Origin: Nymphaea colorata
Taxonomy: Eukaryota; Streptophyta; Magnoliopsida; Nymphaeales; Nymphaeaceae
NCBI RefSeq assembly: GCF_008831285.2
Contig: NC_045150.1
Span: 16,615,362-16,679,361, forward strand
Direction of reading: 5' to 3'
Length of the DNA: 64,000 bases
The position numbers were made by a program, and so were the translations under genes. A model generated the notes under the pieces. The model was not told the DNA's origin. It saw only the letters and a list, made by a program, of their open reading frames with translations, and ran no database searches. Shown here piece after piece: positions 1-11,858 of the stretch (position 1 is the first letter of the stretch; each line of letters starts with the position of its first letter).

Positions 1-1386
1 ATTGCATAATTTCTTGATTGTGCAGTTCAAACTGCTGACATGCAACCAAATAGCATCTAAATCACCATCAATAAACTGAAACTATAATCTCCAAGTAAGG
101 GGCATTCCAACAAAATCTATACAAGGTGAATCATTGTCCTTAAAAGTGGTCTCAGCTATATCTTGGCTAGATAAATGTAACTGTACTAATCTCAGAGGAA
201 ACCTGAGAGATTAAAACCATTTAACATGAAAAAGTTAAGAAAAAATTGCTTGACTTAAATCTGGAGCCATGCCCTCTCCATTCCTCCCTTCCATTTCCAT
301 TAAGAGGGTGCTGGGAGGTAGGTTTCCTAGCTTTATTGCCAAAAAATAATGATATACATGCACAAACAGATGCGTTGCATTATCTATACAAACGAAATAA
401 GCTGCTGGTACCATTTGTAGCTCGCACCTTTCCCTCCATTTTCAATCCTCATTCTCTCGTTACATCACTGAGACTCGCACCAAACCACTTTTTTCTTCCT
501 CTTTTCCATTAGCATTTCAAGCCCCAAGCCCCACATTGTTGACTTTTTTTTCCATCATTCCTTCAGTCTCATGCAAGCACCATTCCCACGAATTCCCATC
601 TCTTTACATCACGAACTTTCTTTCACTACTTCCTGGACCATAGCACCCACCAATTCTTTCCTTGCGTGGCTAGCGCTTCTCTCTCTCTCTCTCTCTCGCT
701 CTGTCATCCATATTGTTCTTCTTTCTCACTAACTTACCACTACTAAATTAACTCCAATCCTCCTCCCATGCCAACCGGATCTGGTTTCATTCTTGGGAAC
801 TGTATTTAAGTCTTGTGTATCACTTCCATTACCTTGAGCATGGGCACCTTACTGAATTTCTGTTTGCAGGAGGATGATGCTCTTCTCCTGAGAATTAGGC
901 CCTGATTTCAAGCCATCTTGCTCAAGCCTTGAGGATGTTTTCGATTGTCTATGACGATGTGTCATGAGACAAACCTTCCATGGCATGCAGTTATGAAAGA
1001 AGCTGTCTTTGGCACTCTCCAGTCACGTGTCTATAGACACAAATATTGTTATTGTTTTTAAAAGTTAAAGAGACCAAGTGAGACTAGGGTGTATATGATT
1101 GAGATAGATGTCCCAAAAGTACATCCCGGGACATCCTTTCCAATTACATTTATTTGTAAACACCCTAATGGAGACTTGACCTTCTCCAACTCATCTCTTG
1201 CAGTCTTCTCCTCACCCCTTGTTACTCCTTCCTGGGAGTATGGATCCAACTGCCTGCAACCTTAATTCTTGTGACAAGTCGACAGGTGAGAGGCAGAGAA
1301 TCGGCTCCTAACAGTGCCTTTGTTCAAACTGCAATTCCAGACATGTATATGAAATGTGGGGCTGTCAATGTTTTCGTTAGATTGTT

Positions 1387-1428
<42 letters not shown>

Positions 1429-1652
1429 TTTTTTCATGAAACTCAGGGGGTGAGCTTAGATTTTTCGTTGGCCATTTTTATGTCTCATTTCTGAATTATC
1501 TTGTTACGTCAGGCAGTTAATAGTGAGGCAGTTTTCTTGTACATTGGCTTGTTTCTATAAATTTTTCTACATCTTTTTTCTCTGTCTTTTATTTTTATGT
1601 CAGTCGTAGATTGACATTCTATTGAAAGAGGCTATTATGGGCTTTGTTTCAG
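1..1652. other. Upstream or intronic AT-rich DNA, no exon recognised
   Basis: No exon that would extend the PSI-like gene to its N-terminal DUF3475 region could be recognised here. The stretch holds a short (CT)n run at about 678-697 and a (TA)n run at about 1389-1423. Short open frames (for example 246-512) show no family motif. It is most simply the end of a long intron whose upstream exons lie outside the window. Confidence 0.5.
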
Positions 1653-4600
1653 GTCATGGAGAAACTTGTGGACATTGTCCACTTCTTGCATCTTGAAATC
1701 CTTGTAGCTTTTGGAGATGGTGGTATGTGTCGAGATCCATCTTTGAACTTGTTGAATTATTTACCTTTTCTTTAGTAACATAATTTGCTAAGTTTCTGAC
1801 ATATCACTGCATTTTGTCTTCCATTTTGTTGCTCTTTTACCAACAGACAAAAGGTTGAAATAAAGCTTCTGATCTTGACAGTTTAACTGAACATCACTGA
1901 AAAGAATAGTATTGCAGAAAGCATATATTCCTCCATCTAAACCAGTCTTTGATTTACTGACTCCTATGGATATCCCTTTATTTTCTTCTAATAATAACGG
2001 GAAGTTAATAGTAAAAAAAAACAACTATAAAGAAAAACAAAGATATTCATATTGTTCTAACAAGCTTAATTTAAACTCTGGATGGCGCGGATTGGACTTC
2101 TTATTCTAACTGAAAACCTAGCCATGAAGGCCATTGGATAGAACACCTTCTATATTTTGATATGCAGATGAGAAAGAATTAGGAATCTCTTGGGGAGCTT
2201 GTCAGCTATCATCTTTTTTGCTTCTGGTGGAAAACAATGTCCCTTTAACTGCTTAATGCCATTTGTTTTATGATGGCCTGAGGGGAACATGTTGCCATGG
2301 ATGAAAAATATAATAAAGCTCTCTCTAATGGAACAACAGCTACCAATTATGTGGAGTTTTATATTCTTGATAGGCTGCCTATGTCCTATTGATAGACCAG
2401 CAGCCAGCGTAGCTTATTTCCAACTATAGGTAAGTTCAGAAAATCTATATCCTTTTTGCAGTAGATTTTGTTTGATTAGTGAAAGTACCTTATTCACCCG
2501 CCCCGTTTGATTCATGCATTTCCATCTTTTGCTTTTGACTAGTTTTGCACATGCTTCTTGAAGATCAAGTTTTTCCACAGTTTTAGACACAGTTGTCTAC
2601 TTGTCTTTCAATTATTTCATTGAGAATTATCTAATTCAATGTTATAAAACACATAAACCCTTATCAGCTGGGTCTAGTTAGTTAGTGTACATAAAAGAGT
2701 TCACAAATTTAATTTTAAATAAATGAAAGAAAAATGGAAAAATTTGGAAAATTTTATCTCTATAAGAAAATCATAAATTGGATAAATGTTACAAAACTAC
2801 AACTATATGTTAGCTTAAACGTGCACATTTTCATTAAATATTAGAAATTAATTAAAATTAACCACTTACTAACCTCAATGCTTAAATTGGTTTTTATATT
2901 TATTGTGTATGGCTTTCTCCTTGGAGTCTTAAAACAACCAGATGGTCATATATGATATAATATAACTTGAATGTTTATTTGGAGGGCAGGCATTGTGGTA
3001 GCTCTCAGCTACCTATCTTCACCTGAAAGAAGGTTAAAACTCACATTTGCACCCATAATCACAATCAATTGGGGCAAAACCCTCTTAACCTCATGGGAGA
3101 CTCCTACTATAATCTTTGATGCCCTTAAACACTTCGAGTTATTCCCTTTATAGGGGAATTACAATGGGTCAGCCGGTCAGGTACTCACAGGGGCCTGAAC
3201 CAAATTATTATCAATATGCCTATTTTCTTTCCAGCTATTTACACAAGAGGGCTCATTCAACTGCCACATTGGCTATCATATAAAAAACATGAAAGCCCAA
3301 GTTTTTTTGTATGAAATCAGCCTAAATTCTACTTTTTTTAAAAAAAAACTTTAGGTGTAAAAGAATGCCTTTTTTGACAAACTTAATATTCAACTTTATG
3401 GAATATGTGTAACTTTAAGTTCAAAAATTTGTTCTGTCACTTTTCTTTTTTGTATTCTAAAGGTATAACATAAAATACACCTTATGTCGTACTGCTATTT
3501 AAAATATGGGGGTAAATTATAAGTTGATGTTTATACAGTACACCTCCTGAAACTTTTTTCACGGTGCAGGTAGGACCTGGGCATCGGGCCGGCCCGGCCT
3601 GATGTCCGAAACCCGGGCCCGAGCCCTGCCCAACCTGGTTATAATATATATTATTAATAATAAAAAATATATTATTTAAAAGTTATCGGGCCGGATCGGG
3701 CCCGGGCTTAGACCCGGCCCAGCGCCAGGTCTAAGTGCAGGATATTGGTCCCCTTTTTACCGTATGTATCATAATATAGCAAATGATATGCTACAATACT
3801 TACAACCTGACCTACCATGTTATCAGACTAGAAAGTCAGAGGCTACAAGCATGTCAATTGGAAAGTCAATAAGTATGATCATTGTGCTTTATTGAGTTCA
3901 ACAATATCATAGTCATTAGTTATGATTATTATCTCTGCTATGTATAGGTGGCCTTAAAGTGGGAAAGAAGGAATGCAACAGCAACAACAAAAGGAGAAGA
4001 TTGGGTTCTCTTGGTCTTGCTTTGCACTATGCAAATATCATTACCCAAATTGATACTCTTGTGAGTTATTTCTATTGGAGCATGTTCCTTTCATGGTCTA
4101 GTAGATTGGTTGCAATTTTGAGTTAGTTACTTGCTATCGTGTCAACATCTAGCAAAGCCCGCGTTGGCCTTTTATCTAATAAATGCATCCCTTCCAGAAG
4201 TCGGGGTGTGGTGCATGTATTAGGAGTCTTATTCATAATGGCAAGTGTGGGCAATACATTTTTATGTTCAGGATCTTCTGATATGAATGTAACTTACTCT
4301 ATAAATATAAAGATATTGCAATTTTTTTTTAGTATTGCCGTGTGTATATCTTGTATTTTTAGACTTTTTAGTCTTGATGGTCTGCCACCTGGCCAATTAT
4401 TTAACTATTGGATACTGAAAAGTTTTAATTTACCTCAAAGATGGTCTGTGTTCTGAATTGGCAAGGGTTTTGTTTGAATTTGTAATAACAGAGCATGTGG
4501 TTGCTCTTGTCGCAACGTAAAGAATCTCCAAAATTTTGAGATACAGATATGTCTTTAACTGCTTCTTTGGTACTTTTTTCTTTGTCTGGTGAATACTTTC

Positions 4601-5482
4601 TCCAGAAGATTTGAATTACAAAATTTTCTGCTGCATGATTATTTAAATATAATGGCTTTGCGCTGTACAAGAAAAGTGATACTCTTCATAAACCATGTTC
4701 AAGTAAAATTTTATATTTTCAGGTATCACGGCCAAGTTCTATTCCACCAAACACAAGAGATAATTTATATCAAGGACTGCCACCCAGCATAAAATCAGCT
4801 TTGCGTGCAAAAGTACAATCATTTCATGTCAGTGAGGAGGTATGCCTTCTTGAAGCATTGGCATTTGTTTGCCCATGAAATGCAATTACGATGAATTTTG
4901 GTGTTTCTGTTTGTATGGAAATGTCTGTTCAAGTCTACATCCATTTATTTCTCTCTGCTTCATTGATATGGTTGCCGTTTGTGGCTTTAGCAGGTTATCT
5001 TTGTTTTATACTGTGTATCTTGAAAACCAGATAGTTCAAGATGATCTAAAGTTCTTGTAAGTTGGGGTTAGATGCATCTGCATCATGATATGGTCATGGA
5101 GCACAATCAAGTAGCATGCATCATAAAGGTTTTCAATTGATTAGCAATTTAGCACATTCAGAATGACAAATAGGAACTCTTTCTTTGATGTATTTGTTTA
5201 TAGCACGTTCTGCAATTGCTAAAAGTGAATCTGTATCTGTCCATCTAGTGGGTTACGTAGGCTCTTGTGGTTGTGGGTGTGTTGAAAACTAGAGCTGAAA
5301 GAGAGTGAGGAATGGTTGATACTGCTCGTATAGGTATGGTTTTGGTTGTTCTATCTCTTGCATCCAGATCAAGGGCATCCTTTGTTTTTTCAATTTTTTG
5401 TTTGTCTTCTCAGTGTCTTTCTTTGTAATAGACAAAAACAAGTTTTTTGTTGCTTTCAACCAAGAAAGCGGTGTCTGGTGCA

Positions 5483-5528
<46 letters not shown>

Positions 5529-5675
5529 TGTTACAAAAGAATGGAAAGAGGATGCAGCTGCATGAGTGGCACAGGGCGAGTTATTTTTTCCCCTTCCTTT
5601 TTTTAAGGGAAAGGTGCTCCAGCACCGGCTTGGCCATGCCCAGAGAGAGAGAGAGAGAGAAAGAGAGGGAGAGAG

Positions 5676-5737
<62 letters not shown>

Positions 5738-8700
5738 CTGGAACACATCTATGTAGAAGAGACAAACCAGGCTCCAAGTCTGTTTAGTGTTTAGCAGAGA
5801 GAGAAAAGGGAGAAGAGAGGAGAGGACAAAGCCCTTTCTTTCCTCTTTCAAGTGGGGGCAAAATGGGAAAAGTAATAACCAAAAAAGCATCCTTCATATG
5901 GGCCATCCAATTAACTCACGTCCCAAAGTATTTCATTTTTATTTGGGATTAAGTGTCTGGGAACTACCTATTTCTGTCTTTCTCTCTCCACATATGTATA
6001 TAACCAGAGTAACGTTTAAACTTGAAATTGATGTATATACACACACACACACACACATGTCTGTATGTATATATGAGCGAAGTTTAAACTTGAGCTTGAT
6101 GTTTTACATATGTATCCTATGTTTGCTTGAAACAGACTGGATTTTAACACTCTCTATATCAGGACTTTAAGTGTAACTTTATGTTGATACTTTTCCGAAA
6201 TTTTGAGTGGTTTGGATTACATATCTGTCTGAAATTTCAAGGCTGGATTAAATATATTTTTCCATACTGTCCCAACTCTTTCTTTCTCGTATATATGGAT
6301 TTATAGAAGTCTTGCTAAATCTAATCTGGCACCGTAAGTGGCGTCTCTGTCACTTGTTGCCTGTCCTTTCTTTTCCGAGGTTCTGTGAGGCTCCCTTTTG
6401 CCTTTTTGTTTCCTGTGTATATCTATTAGTCGATTCTTTGCAATAAAAGGTTGGGTTTTTTTTTTTTCCTTTTGGGAAAGGGGTGGTTGGTGGGGGGGGG
6501 GGGGGTGGAGGAGGAGGTGGGGGGGTTGAGGGTGGGGTTGGTGGTGGGGATGGGGGAGAGTGAGCAGGAAAGGAACTGGAGTACCCATTTGCGCCAACAT
6601 GTGCAGGTGGGCAGTTATTTGATCAAATCCGATATCTACTTTCCACAATATACTCATCTGGTACTTAGATATTTGATATTTCAAAATTGATGGTCCTCAA
6701 GTTGGAACGTATAATTGCATTATTCCAGACATTGTTAAGGGTAATCTCAAAAGCACCTTTAAACTTGGATATGTGCATCTCTATAGCCTGAGAGTTCAAT
6801 GGATTGATGTTGCTGTTGGTTTTAGTATGGTACTTGGATTTAGATTCAGTGAAAGATTGGAAATTTGATGGATAACCTATGACTTCATCTGGTTCAGTCC
6901 TATCCACTTTGTCCAAATCCAACTGGTCTGCATCCATTTTCGAACAACCTTGTGTGGATGGAAAAGGAAAGCTTCAAGCCTTTAACTCTGTAGATTTCAT
7001 GCCACGTGTGCTGCTCTTTCCCAATTCACTGTCAGTTCCTTCTTGGCAGAAGCGAGTTGCATGTTCTACACAATTCGTAGTCAATTTCATCAGTGTGACA
7101 GTGTTTATTATGGAATAACACTAATGTTTTTTTTTTTTTCATAATTTGCTGGTAGGCTGCTTCAGTCAGATGAACAGGCTGTGATTCAATAACTAATGCT
7201 TTTCTGTGTCCAAATTCTGCCAGCTTACAGTGCCTCAGATCAAAGCGGAAATGGAGAAAACTTTGCAGTGGCTTGTTCCAATTGCTGCTAATACAACCAA
7301 GTAAGTGCAAGTCGAGAGACTCTTTTTGCCCTTAATCCTTTGAATGTACCTGTTCTTGATGCTTTCTTCCTATTAAAGGCTGTCACATGGGCATGCCTAA
7401 ATAAAGTTGAGGACTATATGCATTGATTACGAACACTTGATTGGTGGTGTACAAGATACCTCACGTCAAGTTACCTTTCAAAAGGTAACTCAACATCTGG
7501 TACTTTGATTGTAAGAAAGTAACTTTGCATGTGGCCCCTTTTGATTTGACTTATAAACAATGCACGTTGTCCTTGTCTTTAGTTGGTTACGTGTTCCACA
7601 TATCATATATGCAGGAGAATCAATTTGGCTGTCCAATGATCTGTCTGGTGGGCTTTTCAGCCTACAGAAATTCATCTTTCAAAATTTGATCATATGGATG
7701 TGCTAAGCTGAACATATAGTTAGAATGTCCAAGACCACATGTTCAAGAAATTCACCAAAATCAATGTCTGGATTGGATTTAGTAAGAATTCAAAACTCAA
7801 GTCCTAAGTTTTCAGGTCAAAATTCGATCTACACATTCGATTTTTATGTTTTCTTTAAGTTCTTCAGTTTTGGATATTCCAACCACATCCATGGTCAAAT
7901 TTTGAGAAAACCGGCCCATCAAATGGCTTAAAATGGGATGTAGTCCAAATCTAGTTTACACGGCCACACACATTTGAAATCCCTGTTTTCCAAGCTTCTT
8001 CTGAAATTGTCGTGTGCTGTCCACATCCACAAGTATGCCCATATGACGTAGATTAGAAACTTGAGCTTATTTTGTATTCCTTCTCCCCTTTGCTCCCCTT
8101 CGTTCATTGCTCATGCATTAAAATTTTTTTGTCAGAGCGCATCATGGCTTTGGTTGGGTTGGCGAATGGGCAAACACTGGGTAAGTCAGGCTTACTGCCC
8201 TAGTGTAGTTATTCCATAATTTCGTGTTAGGCATACACATAAGCAATTTGAAATGATCTTGACCAGGTCTGAGGTGAATCGGAAACCAGCAGGGCAAGCA
8301 GACTTAACCCGCATAGAAACTCTATATCACGCTGACAAGGAGAAGACAGAGGAATACATTCTTGACCTGGTTGTGTGGCTTCATCATTTGGTCAGCCATG
8401 CAAGACCTGGTCTCCAAGCTTGTATCAAGTCCCCTATCAAGTCGCCCATCCGATCTCCCACGAAAAAGATGGCTGCAGCCTCTCTCCTAGAAAAACATAA
8501 GGTAGTAAAGCAATATGTTCTGTCTCAAGAAGACCGGGATATGCTGCGGGAAGTGACTTCAAGAAAGCTGACCCCTGGGATCAGTAAAAGCCAAGAGTTG
8601 GATACCGCAAAGACCAAGTCTGGAAAGTTTAGCAGGTTGACTAGAAGTTGCAGCCATTCTCCAAGTACTGGTAACAAGAAGAATTCTATTCCTGTGAGAA

Positions 8701-8786
8701 GGCCATCTACTTTGCCTGTTATCGACTTCTACATTGACAAGTCGAAGGCCTTGGATCTCATTGACAGAGTTGACACATTTATATAG
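1653..8786 (+). CDS. PSI1-like: PSI1-like (PSK SIMULATOR) protein, DUF668 domain, C-terminal 313 residues, six exons
   Basis: This is the 3' part of a spliced gene. The exons I read are 1653-1722, 3948-4060, 4723-4839, 7224-7300, 8136-8180 and 8267-8786 (stop TAG). All five introns are GT-AG, and all joins keep frame, giving 313 residues. The first exon carries [16 protein letters not shown] (residues 1-16), which lies between the DUF3475 and DUF668 domains in this family. DUF668 covers roughly residues 42-160, with [31 protein letters not shown] and [11 protein letters not shown]. The tail is basic and serine-rich, with [13 protein letters not shown] and TPGISKSQE, and ends in a conserved acidic and hydrophobic segment (IDRVDTFI). 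PSI proteins of Arabidopsis are plant-specific, act in growth and are linked to phytosulfokine signalling. PSI1 is reported as nuclear. The assignment to PSI1 rather than PSI2 or PSI3 rests on recalled similarity of the tail and is less sure than the family call. The N-terminal exons are not visible. Confidence 0.9.
3571..3733. mobile_element. Small hAT-type MITE in a PSI-like intron
   Basis: The 163-bp element begins TAGGACCTGGGCATCGGGCC. Its other end, read on the opposite strand, begins TAGACCTGGCGCTGGGCC, giving imperfect inverted GC-rich ends around an AT-rich core. The flanks ggtgcagg (3563-3570) and agtgcagg (3734-3741) match at 7 of 8 bases, the target-site length of hAT elements. It has no coding capacity, so it is non-autonomous. 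It lies within the intron between exons 1653-1722 and 3948-4060. Confidence 0.7.
5485..5525. repeat. (GA)n microsatellite, intronic
   Basis: An almost pure GA run in the intron between exons 4723-4839 and 7224-7300. It creates long Arg-Glu or Leu-Ser frames that are artefacts. Confidence 0.95.
5642..5738. repeat. (GA)n microsatellite with interruptions, intronic
   Basis: A second, longer purine run in the same intron and on the same strand, interrupted by AAA and GGG. It lies about 115 bp from the first run, so the intron has two purine-only tracts close together. Confidence 0.95.
6034..6057. repeat. (CA)n microsatellite, intronic
   Basis: A short run of CA dinucleotides following ATATATA in the long intron of the PSI-like gene. 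Confidence 0.85.
6474..6558 (+). other. G-rich tract with quadruplex-forming pattern, intronic
   Basis: The + strand carries many runs of three or more G, including one run of about 14, within about 85 bases. This exceeds the usual four-run pattern for G-quadruplexes. It lies on the sense strand, so the unspliced transcript would carry it. A T-rich tract just upstream (about 6456-6468) gives strong local strand asymmetry. Folding has not been tested. Confidence 0.7.
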
Positions 8787-9640
8787 GCGGTTTTTGCTTG
8801 GCAGCCACTTCTAGTTTTACGGTAGGATTAGACCCAATTGGGTCAGTTCTGCTTAATTTTTATTCATCTGAAGTGCAGAGTGACGACAGTGGCATGCAAG
8901 GTCTTGGTGGGAGGGGTTGGCTGCTTGGTGTGGGGAAGGCATTTTTGTAAGTAATTGTAGAGATGATAGTGGGAAATCTGTATTATAGAAAAAAGGTGAT
9001 TTGGTCTGTCTCAGTGGTTGGTTAATTTTGTTTATTTATGTAAAAATTTCATATTTAATGTATCGGTTTTGCTGGCAGTGTATGATTGTTCTTGTAATTT
9101 GCTTTGCTTTGATTTTGATTACTTATTTGTTCTATTAATTTGGAGCTTCTGGGCGCAAGAGGATGTAAACGCTAAAGTGTTTCCTTGTCCTGCAAAAGGT
9201 CTTATTATCTCTATATGTTTGAGCACAAATGAAGGAAAAATACTCCAAAAATATCTGGAGCATTGCAAATTGTCTCTTATCGGTTTCTCATCAAAGCATT
9301 ATTGAGATCATATGTAGATATACGATTGAATTGTTCAAAAATAGTGTTTTAACATACAATTTTGAGCGTCTGGTTTTATTCTTGACCTAATGGTGTGTGT
9401 GTGTATATATATTTATATATATATGTAAGTTTGTACATATATGAAAACTACTAGGTGCTAGACGCTTAGATGCTATAGGGATGAGAACGACGAGAAAAAG
9501 GTGAAGAACAAGGAGAAAAAGGTGAAAGCAAATAGTAGATAACAAAAATGCTTCATCACCTTTTTATCATTGTTTGTCTCTCAACCTTTGATCCTTCATT
9601 TCAAGAAGATCCAGGGTTGAGGTTATTCTTCATCTATCTA

Positions 9641-9662
9641 GTGTTTGAATGCCTAGCATCTA

Positions 9663-9707
<45 letters not shown>

Positions 9708-9725
9708 TTGAGTGCCTAGCATCTA

Positions 9726-9770
<45 letters not shown>
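9641..9770. repeat. 63-bp direct duplication containing (TA)n/(TG)n
   Basis: The phrase gtgtttgaatgcctagcatc at 9641 recurs with one substitution at 9704, each copy followed by ctatcag and a (TA)n run. The offset is 63 bp. It looks like slippage duplication of a unique 5' segment with its microsatellite. Confidence 0.85.
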
Positions 9771-9780
<10 letters not shown>

Positions 9781-10526
9781 TACTTAATCATATAAGGTTT
9801 ATGGCTTTAATGCAAAGTTCATTAAACAAAAATGACAGGGTTGAGGCTTGATCGATTTGCTGTCATGTGCATAGTTATAGTAACTACCAAACTAAAAGTA
9901 AAGAAATAAAATGCATACACGTATATAGAAATAAATATGTGAATGTGAGTGTGTTCGATGATTTTTCCTTTTTAAAAAGTTGTGTAGTTCTTACTAGAAT
10001 TCTCAAGACCGTTATGTCAACAAACGGAACTTGTAAACAACACTATTATACATACACATGTGCACAACACACACACTCTCTCTTCCCCAAATCATCATTC
10101 CAAGTGAATTATGTGAATTGTCCTCCTCTATCCAGTTGGATAGGGTTTCAAGTCGTTTGCTGACTTAGAAACGAAAGGCCTAAACAGCCTTGTTCATCAA
10201 AACTGTACGATAACTTACTGCTCCATCTTTCGGGCTGGTCAATCTTCCTAAAATAAGTTTAACATTTAAATTAATTCTAAGTTCTTTTTTTATTTTTATA
10301 TTGCCCATAGCCGCTGATATGGGTCGATTGGCCACATATTATATGCCGATCTTTGCCCGACCTTCAAACATCTGGGGACCTGCCGACTAAGGGCAGGCAT
10401 CGTAACAGGTGACTGTCGGTATCCACCTCAACTTGGGTCCAGGCTCGGGCCCTAAATTCGGGTGTCGGGCCAGTCCGAATTGACCCGACACCTTATTTAT
10501 AACATGATTTATTTAAAAATATGTAC

Positions 10527-10530
<4 letters not shown>

Positions 10531-10593
<63 letters not shown>
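10531..10593. repeat. (TA)n microsatellite
   Basis: About 63 bp of uninterrupted AT dinucleotides next to a GC-rich patch that resembles a MITE end. Confidence 0.95.
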
Positions 10594-10595
<2 letters not shown>

Positions 10596-10920
10596 TAAAT
10601 TTGGATATCAGTTCAGAATTTTTTATCAAACTGGTTTGGAGTTGGCTCGTTCATCCATGTTTAGGCTGATATAGATTAAAATAGACCTATATCGCCCATA
10701 GACCTGTGTTGTGAATATCAGTGCAGGTTGGCAGTAGAGCTGCGCATGGAGCCCAAGCCCAGCCTGCCTGGTCCGATAATATATATATATATATATATAT
10801 ATATAGTATCAATCTTTCAATGAAACATGCTAAAAATGAAAAGCGAAACAATATCTTTGCTAAGTATCAATTGGACTTCAAACTAAGTCCCAAGAGACAT
10901 ACATATGATGCTTGCTTTTC

Positions 10921-11487
10921 TTAGTAATGAATAACAAAGACATCATATTCTATTATGGTATTGCCATTAGTAAGGTTGAGAAAGAGAGTCTTGGCAAGTG
11001 CATAGCCGCGTGCCAGTCTAAAAAGCCCGGTTCCACCAACCACCGGCAATTCTCTCACTCCATCGAATGCATCGCTTCTCCCCATTATGCTGAGGCTGCT
11101 CCCCTTATACTTCCCCTCCAAGAACACATAGTTGACTGCCGTGACCATGCTCATGCCCTTGTCCTCCACAAATGCATACAGACCTTGAGCCCTTCCTAGC
11201 AGCTTCGAGTTAAGTTCAGGCCCCTGGGTCAGCGGATCATTCATTATGAAAACTGAGCCGAACCCGGGTTCAGCCATAAGTCCGGCGACAGGCATAACGG
11301 TTGGGATAGGGCCACAGATCATATTGTGGACGTAGAAGTGGAGGGGGGTGACCTTTTCTTTGAGCATGTGGGTAGCTGGTGGGAGCAAGCTTCCTTTATA
11401 ACCAGGATCATTAGGATCAGTGGCTTCCACAAGGATTAGGACAAGGAACAGGCAGGTCAGGGCCACAGGCCTAAGAAGTGAATTCAT
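10921..11487 (-). CDS. DIR: Dirigent family protein, copy 1
   Basis: An intact, intronless frame of 188 residues, the usual length and structure for plant dirigent proteins. Residues 1-22 form a hydrophobic signal peptide, so the product should be secreted to the cell wall. Family motifs appear in order: LHFYVHN (49-55), NDPLTQGPE (83-91), LLGRAQGLYA (96-105), LEGKYKGSSLSIMGR (123-137), ELPVVGGTGLFRLARGYA (146-163) and EYDVFVIHY (180-188). One N-glycosylation sequon, NLT, lies at 171-173. Dirigent proteins steer stereoselective coupling of phenoxy radicals in lignan and lignin chemistry, or are linked to Casparian strip formation. The substrate here is unknown. The HD pair usual at the first motif is HN here (Asn55), whereas copy 2 keeps Asp55. 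The ATG at 11487 is chosen because it directly precedes the signal peptide. Confidence 0.93.
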   Translation of the reverse strand: MNSLLRPVALTCLFLVLILVEATDPNDPGYKGSLLPPATHMLKEKVTPLHFYVHNMICGPIPTVMPVAGLMAEPGFGSVFIMNDPLTQGPELNSKLLGRAQGLYAFVEDKGMSMVTAVNYVFLEGKYKGSSLSIMGRSDAFDGVRELPVVGGTGLFRLARGYALAKTLFLNLTNGNTIIEYDVFVIHY

Positions 11488-11550
11488 TTTACCCTGAGAG
11501 AGAAAGAGAGACAGAGAGGTGGGCGATCCATGGAGATACTGTAGTATACA

Positions 11551-11558
11551 TTTATATG
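11551..11558 (-). promoter_or_regulatory. Probable TATA box of dirigent copy 1
   Basis: Read on the - strand the site is CATATAAA, about 64-71 bases before the ATG. The interval between them is CT-rich on the coding strand (about 11496-11520), as in many plant 5' UTRs. The position suggests a short leader. No transcript evidence is available. Confidence 0.6.
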
Positions 11559-11656
11559 TGCTTGGAGAAGCATCATGAACCGCAACGCCTGTAGTCTGTA
11601 CATAATAAAACTGTTCATCAACTTTTCGTTGGGATTATAATACACTGTTCTGTGGA

Positions 11657-11858
11657 GCACTAGTCTTTTCATGACCATATTATATAGACGTTATTGTATG
11701 TAAAATAGTGATTCATATGCAGCACTAGCCTTTTCATGACGATCTTAATTATGTAGACGTTGTTGTATCTAAAATAGTGATTGATATATATGCAGCACTA
11801 GTACTCTTTTCATGACCATCTTATATAGACATTGTTGTATGTAAAATAGTGATTTATA
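11657..11858. repeat. Three imperfect 65-73 bp tandem repeats upstream of dirigent copy 1
   Basis: The unit starts gcactag and carries cttttcatgac, tagac and gtaaaatagtgat. Copies begin at about 11657, 11722 and 11795. The block spans about 170-370 bp upstream of the dirigent ATG, so it falls in the likely promoter. I saw no counterpart upstream of copy 2. Confidence 0.85.

Larger units (their letters stand above)
8787..10920. other. Intergenic and 3' flank, AT-rich with microsatellites
   Basis: No gene is recognised between the PSI-like stop and the first dirigent stop. The near side must hold the PSI-like 3' UTR, but no polyadenylation site could be fixed. The stretch contains several (TA)n and (TG)n runs (about 9396-9425, 9669-9706, 9731-9779, 10531-10593, 10777-10805). 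GC-rich patches at about 10310-10500 and 10730-10770 resemble ends of degraded hAT-type MITEs, but I could not pair them. Confidence 0.6.

Noticed and set aside
246-512. 88-codon frame near the left edge
   Set aside because: No family motif, and composition is that of CT-rich intron or intergenic DNA.
4139-4670. Open frames in the intron after the second PSI-like exon
   Set aside because: They lie between exons that join in phase and have no domain; AT-rich intron DNA explains them.
5289-5890. Long Ser-Leu and Arg-Glu open frames
   Set aside because: They are translations of (GA)n microsatellites within an intron.
10296-10770. hAT-type MITE pair with GC-rich patches and (TA)n cores
   Set aside because: GC-rich patches are present, but I could not pair ends or find a target duplication.
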